Part shown: positions 57,721 through 64,000 of the stretch, piece by piece
Numbering within the stretch: position 1 is the stretch's first letter
Layout: the number at the start of each line of letters is the position of its first letter
DNA from: Tetrastigma voinierianum
Lineage: Eukaryota; Streptophyta; Magnoliopsida; Vitales; Vitaceae
Direction of reading: 5' to 3'
NCBI GenBank assembly: GCA_016808115.1
Contig: JAEQBH010000294.1
Location: 1,364,001-1,428,000 of the forward strand
Length of the DNA: 64,000 nucleotides
Notes under the pieces: generated by a model
What the model was told of the DNA's origin: nothing
The model's input: the letters and a program-made list of their open reading frames with translations, nothing else
Database searches by the model: none
Program-made: the position numbers and the translations under genes

Positions 57721-59060
57721 TCGGCTATCTTTCTTTTCTTGCTTTCGACACCTCATGAAATTTTATAAAGGCATTTGACTTATCACCTCTTGCAAATGGG
57801 ATATTGTATATTTTCTTGAAAATATCGAGAATTTAGAAAGCTGTTCTTCTCTTTTTGACTTAAGAGTTTACGTAGAATGGCAGCTGCGGAGCATAAGCTG
57901 GTACTCCTTCTTTCTTTTTACGGTCATTTCCTCGCTCATCTGTTCAGTGACTCATTCTTCTCTTTCTTTTAGGTCTATTTCTTTCTACGCCTTAGTCTTC
58001 TTTTCTATCTTTCTTTAAGTTCTTTGCTCAATCCTTCCCACTTCTCAGTTGAATTATGCAGGTCTTTGGGTTCTTAAGGTGTCACTAGGAATGTTCCCTT
58101 GTTCTGATTTGGCATATTAGGACGGTGCCACACTTGTGTCTCTAGATTTTTCGGTGAAAACCTTAGCATTCTTGAAACATCGCGGGTATCGAACGAAAGT
58201 TTCAAGTCGGATAGTTTTACGATGTAATAGCCTCTTGTTATCCCCCATGAGCTGCGGCATTTGTTCCTCGAATGGTTGGGTTCTCCTCGACCACGATATT
58301 CATTTACCTTGCTCACCTCGCTAACTGTGCTGCTGGAACCTTGGTGGCTGCTGATATCCATGTTGAGGATTCTGTTTTGCCTTGTGCTGCCCCTCCACCA
58401 TATGAGAAATTCTTTTGGTTCCTCGATCTTTGGATTGTAGTGTATGGGCGAGGTTAGGATGGCTTGAAATAATGCTTCTTTGCTCGTTCACGTGCCAACC
58501 TCCTCGACACCATAGAATCTTATTTTGTTGGCACATCGACACTTCTTCTCATCAATTCTCTTTCTCTTTGCTGTTCATAGAAGCGGTGTGCATCTTATCC
58601 CCTCTCTTGTTTGTCCATCTATGCATTTATAGCATCCGACTTAGCCTGTGGGTCATCTTCTTTCATTTCATGACCCTTTTCTCTTGCTACTACCTCTTGA
58701 AAACTCGGATGGAGCTTTCATATTGCATTTGCGGGTCCTCTGTCGGATCTCTTGCCTCTTCGGCACTTTTTGGCAGATGCTCACGGCATGAAGCATCGAT
58801 AATACCCTTGGATGTATCATTCAAAGCGTGATACACTATATCCATCTGTGTCTTCAAGTCTATTCCATGCATTGGGCACCTCTTCAGTAATCTTTTGAAT
58901 CTTTCCCAAGCGACATACAGGCTCTCATCTTCCCCTTGTTGGAATACAATTATCTCTCTTCGTCTCGAGAGTGAGAGATGGAAAAGGGAAAATCTGCCTA
59001 AATAGCTTCTACGACTCTTCCCAGTATCCATGAGAAACATATATGGTAATGATTCATACC
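57721..59060 (-). pseudogene. gag: Element C gag
   Basis: The frame 58690-59040 reads FQQGEDESLYVAWERFKRLL, KRCPMHGIDLKTQMDIVYHA and LNDTSKGIIDASC, the strongly conserved core of Athila-type gag. The linker between gag and protease (57720-58690) is low-complexity and frameshifted, with a Q/S-rich part at 58321-58540. The start is upstream (between 59060 and 59680) but not readable. Confidence 0.85.
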
Positions 59061-59685
59061 ATGTAGTTTGCTATGTCTCTGAAATAAAATGGAAGAGATG
59101 GTTTATCACCTACAGTCTCACAGTTCGGCTTCAACTGTATTAGCCATCTTGAAAATCTTCCCAGTGCTCATTTGGGTCTTGATTGGGATGACCCGATGGC
59201 GATATTCTTTGAACCATTGTAATTAAAGTGGCTTAGTTGAAATTGTTTTGCATCCACTTTGTAGGGTTGTCTGGTGCGAATACTCTTCTTGAATAATAGG
59301 CCTCCGAAATCCTCCGTCGTGTCCCGGTAATGGAAGTCTTAAAATTTGTTGTCCCTCATTCCTCTTGTTTGGTCATGTCTCTCTTACGCCATAGGCTGCG
59401 TTTACGCTCTTTTTGTCTTTCTTAAGCTCCTGGCGTTCTCTCGGTCGGTGTCTGCTTGGAATCGAATTGAGATCCATTTCCTATGCATTAAATGTTCTCC
59501 TGAAATAAAAGCATACTCATATTAATAGGATTAGTCAAACCTAACAAATATTTTCAACATGGCTTGTTAAAAATTAGTGACTAATGTAGTCACTGCTTGA
59601 AAAGCTATTTTTGTTCTTTTCTTAAAAATGTCCAAATTAGTATTTCCTTCTTTCGTCAGAATATTGATCTAATTAATTCTTTCGA
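59061..59685 (-). other. Element C leader and gag N-terminus, unresolved
   Basis: Between primer site and gag core on the minus strand. Frames are broken and no start codon can be chosen. Confidence 0.4.
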
Positions 59686-59703
59686 TCCCCGGCAACGGCA
59701 CCA
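59686..59703 (-). other. Element C primer-binding site (Athila-type)
   Basis: The minus strand reads TGGTGCCGTTGCCGGGGA, the typical Athila-type site (complementary to a tRNA 3' end, commonly given as Asp). It lies 6 bases from the 5' LTR edge. It is intact and fixes C on the minus strand. Confidence 0.93.
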
Positions 59704-59709
59704 AAAACT

Positions 59710-62704
59710 TGTTAACTCTCGAATTCTCCCACTATGTAAGTGTGAGTGATGGATCAAAACATCAACACAAAATTATAGTGTTATTACCCAAGGACTATTA
59801 TTTAATCCCCAGCAATAATGCCATGAAACTTGTTTGTTATATTTCTTTGCAATTATGCGATTATAAACGGTTTCCCTTAAGAGTAGATAAATTTCTTTAC
59901 AGTTTGATCCATGATTAGCAAGTGTAGGTCGAACAAGTAATAAAATTTAAGTCAGATATCGTCCACGAGAATCTCGGGAATTCTCGATCAACTACCACGA
60001 CTACTCAGTTGCTATTTGGACTATGATTTGCAATTGATATATTCCTATGCAAACTTTAAAATATTAAAAGAATAAAGATATGTAAGCTAAGAACAAAATG
60101 AAATAATGCTTAAACTAAAATAAAAAAATGAAAGAAATAGACTAATCAGTTAGTTTTTAAAGGGAGAATTGAAAATACAACTGTTGTGAAACATCAATTC
60201 CTGCAGACAACTCTGTAGCTTTACTTCATGAACCTCAGTTAGAATCGAGTCAAGGAAGAGTAATGCCATGTGGATCTCTCATAATGACACATTTCATCAT
60301 AATCTTCCACTGTTTGCTTTCGAAGACCAGGAGAGTTAGATAACTACTTTTAATACGAGTTGCCTTGTTGCAGGTATTTTTCTTTTTCAATACTTCATCA
60401 CAGGAACATAGGCGCAAACCTTAGCTCCTAAGACATGGAGGCTAGCATGGGTTTACACTATCAAGTTCTCATCCTCAAAATTGGAGCAGTTCATTCTTTC
60501 CTTGATTAGATCCTTGCTAACACGAGTTAGACTTCTTGTTCGAATCAGGCGAACTCTGCTCATTTTAATTGATAAGTCATTCAACTCATTCTGGTTTCAA
60601 GTGAGGAAGAAGATTTATCGATTAAATTCACAAAGCCCATTAGATCCCCAATATTAGGTTCGCATACCCTTGAGAGATTGTTCAAAACTCTCAGGAATGC
60701 CTTCTCTGTGTCACTCAGAGGGCCTCCTGGAAATCAGAGTATGAAACAATCCTATTACAGGTATAGGACACTAATATTTGGATCGAGATACATGATAAAC
60801 AAAAACCAACAAACGGTCGAGGCGAAGTTCGGTAGACTACGATAAGTTCTGCGAAAAGATAAATTCTATGCCAGAGAGTAAATTGAATGGAAGAATTTGG
60901 GTTTCTAAGTACTTCATTACAGCGGTAGCTCACGATCAAAAGAACTACGTAAATGTCCAAGCGGAAGTTTGAATTCCAAAATTTGTTTGGACTTACAAGC
61001 AGACCGAGGCGATAATTTGAAAGAAAATAACATTACGCATTAAACTTCAACTTCAACAACTAACATCGGATCTAGAAATTCAAATGAAATAACAATCTAC
61101 TCTAATCTAATCACAAAAATAACTGACAAAACAAAAGAAAAAGAAAAAGAAAATTAAAATACACGAGCCTTGGCTGAGACTTCGTTCACGAGCCTCAATT
61201 TGCTCATACCTGCTTAATTTGTATTTCTCAGGGTTACGAGTTGGGCCCTAACTTCGATGCACTTCCTTGTGGGTTTCAAATAAGCGCCCATTTGTTTGTT
61301 CATGTCGCGACTCCATTTCTGTGTCGCTACCTTGACTTGATGTCGCGACCTCTCTTTCACGTCGCGACTTCAACGATCCTTATATTTGTTTTGATGTCGC
61401 CTTCAATCATGCGTCGTGACTTAAGTTTTGTTACGTGCATGCGAAACTTTTATTTGGTCGCAACTTGCCTTTATCACCCATTGGATCTGATGTCGCGACC
61501 GCTAAATGACGTCGCGACCCTCTCTCCTTGTAATTGATGTCGCGACCCTTTGAATGACGTGTGACTTCTGCTTCTACGTATTGTGAGCTCTTTTGAGGTC
61601 GCGACTTGATCATGCGTCGAGACTTGATGTTATGCTTATAAACTCTTTTGATGTCGTGGAAGCTTTTCTTTTGTCGTGACTTGTCTTCAGCATCTCTTGG
61701 ATATGATGTCGCGACGGTTAAATGATCGCGACCTCAATTTCTTCTGCCGGTGATAGCCGACTGCGAAGGGCGTCGCGACCTTCTTTCGTATGGCGATGTC
61801 GCGACCACTAAGCGTGTCGCGACCATAATATTCTGCGGTGATGCCAGCGACCTCTCTAGCCCCGATGTAGCGCGACCATATCCCTGCCTGCGGTGATCTC
61901 GCGACCTCGAAGGACGTGCGACATCTTACGATTAGTGTTTGATATCTCTGCATTTGTTAGCGTCACGACCTCATGTTAAGTCTCTTTGAAAATCTTTTTG
62001 TCGCCAACTTCTATTCGGTGTCACGACCTTCATGTCTTGCGCTAAGCTTTTCGATTACATGGCGACCTCGAAGTGGTGTCGCGACATCATGTCACAACAA
62101 CACCATTGAATTCTTGGTCGATGATTTGGAGTTTAAATTTGCGACAGCGGTGTTATTAACTTCATAAGCTGTCAAGGTCGGCGACATCGAGTCATTTCTT
62201 TCAAAATTAGTTGCGACTTCTTTTACTTGAAAGTGTTCTTGTGGCTGTGAAGCCGGCTCCTTGTAGCGACCTCATGGTGGTATCCACGACATCATTTATC
62301 TCTTTTGGTGTCGCGACATACTTAATGATGTCGCGACATGAACTTCTGCATTATTTGCTTCTTTCAATCTCGACCCGAGTCATATTTGTCACGACTTCCT
62401 TCTTCAGGTCACGACTTCACTTGTTCACTCTTCAGTTTCTTCTTAAAAGCCAAATTTGTTGATGTCGTGACTTGGAATTGCTGGAAACTGCACTTTTTGT
62501 CGCGACTTAATTTCCAGTTTTGACTTCAATTCTGCTGTAGGTTGATTTCTTATGATTTTTGCTAAAATTTGATTTTTCTGGCTTGTATTTTCACGCAGAA
62601 TTAGATTTGATTCAATTATCAGTTTTCTGCCAACAATTCAACGTTATTCTCATTATAAACTCAGAAAAATGGATTAAAAATCTCATGAGTTTTTGGACTC
62701 ATCA
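59710..62704 (-). repeat. Element C 5' LTR
   Basis: Plus-strand edges are TGTTAACTCTCG and GGACTCATCA, next to the primer site on one side and CCCGT on the other. Near-identical to 42592-45558 in long blocks. The minus-strand start TGATGAGTCCAAAAACTCATGAG contains a short inverted repeat. Confidence 0.94.
61300..62490. repeat. GTCGCGAC palindrome array in C 5' LTR
   Basis: The same array as 44190-45060, with about 25-30 GTCGCGAC-type sites. The order and spacing of most sites match the other LTR, so the array existed before this insertion. Individual sites differ by small indels. Confidence 0.92.
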
Positions 62705-64000
62705 CCCGTCAACCGGCGGAATACTCGTGAATGTCGGGTAACCTGACACCACTCACTAAAATCGGGCAAAGTCTCCTTTGTACGGGGAGCTCTACCCAAA
62801 TACAACCTGTCCCAAACAGTTTACAATGACCTCATCGGGTCCACATGCAAGTAAAATAATTGGCCACTTGGGCCCCTGCATCAATACTCACAAAATACAT
62901 CAACTATATTACCATAGTTCAAGAGTTAATAAATTACTCTTTACCAAACATATATCAAAATTTAGAGTTTTAATACATGTTATAAAAAACGAATACCCCA
63001 GAAGCCACAACTGGCTTTCTTACAGCAGGCCTCACAGTGAGCGTCGTCCTCACATCACGCTCTTATTGCACGAAATAGTGATCCCTCGACCAGGGGTGAG
63101 CAAAGCCCGATCGTGATAATTTCCTACGTGGGTTACTCCCGCCCTAAGTGCACATGTCATGGCAAACAATCACATCGAGTACATGAACCTACTCGAGATG
63201 TCTGTGCCCGATCCCGTAATCACGAGTCCTCGCTTTGACTCCACCGCACATGCCTAAGCCAAATGCGAGTAAAATCACAGTTTTCAAAACAAAAGCTTTT
63301 TGTTCTTGAAAACTTACTACTGAGATTCGATAAATATATTGGACTACCCTCCGAGGCGAATTACTGGATAACGCTCCGAAATAGTCATGGTCCTCATCCG
63401 AAGTGATATGTTGGACGACTCTCCAAGGCAATTCTTTGGAAAATCTTCCTTTGAAATTCCTTTCACAAACATTTTTCCTTGTTATTTTCTTTCATGTCAT
63501 GCACTCACTCCTAATATTCTAGGGTGCCCCGGTCAGCAAGATGCAGTATGCAAATCAAGCCCAGCTAAATGCTTAATATATAAAACATGTATATACTAAC
63601 ATAATTAATCCATAAATCATGTTATTCAAATTCACAATCAATAACACCAAAATTAGCTCACATGGGCTAATTAACAAACACAAGCAATTCATTTTAGATA
63701 AGCTCCGACATCATAAAAATTCACACGAAAATCGTCATTATTCACGTGAGCAGTGAAACCCTCGGGTTGTAGTATTCCATGACCCGGGCTAATGGGGATT
63801 TTCTCCACTCAGTTCAAATGTTTTGAGGCCAGAAACATGGCTAATCAAGCCTCGGGAACATCCCGACCATTTACATGGCTCTTAGCGAAAGAAAAATACA
63901 AGTAGGAAAGATCCATACCTCTTGGGTTGTGAACTCCGCCCGAATCGGTGCCATAGCGTAGCTCGCCGCGTAGATCGACTTTGCTTCTTGCTCCGTCGAA
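62705..64000 (-). repeat. LTR B2 (family B), right fragment, continues past window
   Basis: Resumes with CCCGT and follows the B LTR from its position about 35 onward (for example 62770-62800 against 23295-23320, and ACAAAAGCTTTTTGTTCT at 63289). The window ends at TTGCTCCGTCGAA, equal to 24474-24486 of the left B LTR, so about 500 bases of this LTR lie outside. Confidence 0.92.

Larger units (their letters stand above)
42592..62704 (-). mobile_element. Element C: Athila-like Ty3/gypsy retrotransposon inserted in LTR B2
   Basis: Two 3.0-kb LTRs (42592-45558 and 59710-62704) with TG...CA-type ends are flanked by the exact duplication CCCGT (42587-42591 and 62705-62709). Read on the minus strand: 5' LTR, Athila-type primer site, gag, protease, RT, RNase H, integrase, a post-integrase ORF and 3' LTR. 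A 4.0-kb solo LTR (D2) splits the post-integrase ORF. Without it C is about 16.1 kb. Long exact LTR matches (for example 42606-42710 against 59725-59828) suggest a young insertion, although indels are frequent. Confidence 0.94.

Overview
The window is plant nuclear DNA, most likely from an angiosperm (probably a eudicot), and is dominated by nested LTR retrotransposons. The evidence is Ty3/gypsy gag-pol of the Athila and chromodomain (Tekay-like) types, a MuDR-like (MULE) transposase followed by a plant mobile domain (PMD) gene with GT-AG introns, a degenerate CCCTAAA plant-telomere tract, and plant-style TATA promoters. I see no bacterial genes, rRNA, tRNA or CRISPR. The species cannot be named from sequence alone. 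Almost every coding region is broken by small indels. When repeat copies are compared, many differences sit at CAG/CTG-type sites, so part of the damage may be sequencing or polishing error rather than biology.

Layout from left to right. (1) 1-17101: Athila-like element A (+), with 5' LTR tail, gag, protease, RT, integrase, PPT and 3' LTR. A second, degenerate element E (-, 3588-11890, target duplication ATACC) is inserted between A's protease and RT. (2) 17194-18400: a Copia-type 5' LTR with an initiator-Met-tRNA primer site and an A/T hairpin-rich leader. (3) 18400-20892: lower-copy DNA with a promoter-like segment and a 300-bp tandem duplication. (4) 20898-22530: a solo LTR related to A, with target duplication CTAAG. 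(5) 22536-23200: lower-copy DNA with a TATA box and a short ORF with a hydrophobic N-terminus. (6) 23201-36738: Tekay-like chromovirus B (-), target duplication CTTTC, inserted inside that ORF; B's integrase is itself split by a 3.85-kb solo LTR (D1). (7) 36855-37430: interstitial telomere-like repeats. (8) 37490-42552: MULE transposase plus PMD gene (+). (9) 42553-64000: a second LTR of family B cuts the 3' end of the PMD gene. It is split by a 20-kb Athila-like element C (-, 42592-62704, target duplication CCCGT), and C is split by a second D solo LTR (D2).

The insertion order can be read directly: E into A; D1 into B; B into the small ORF; B2 into the PMD gene, then C into B2, then D2 into C. 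The feature not explained by ordinary annotation is that nearly every retroelement family here carries an array of short palindromes in its LTR or leader. These are GTCGCGAC in C, AACGTCGCGACGTT in E, TAGCGAAATTTCGCTA in the A-like solo LTR, GTACC-CGTA-GGTAC in D, and A/T hairpins in the Copia leader. The motifs differ but the design is the same.
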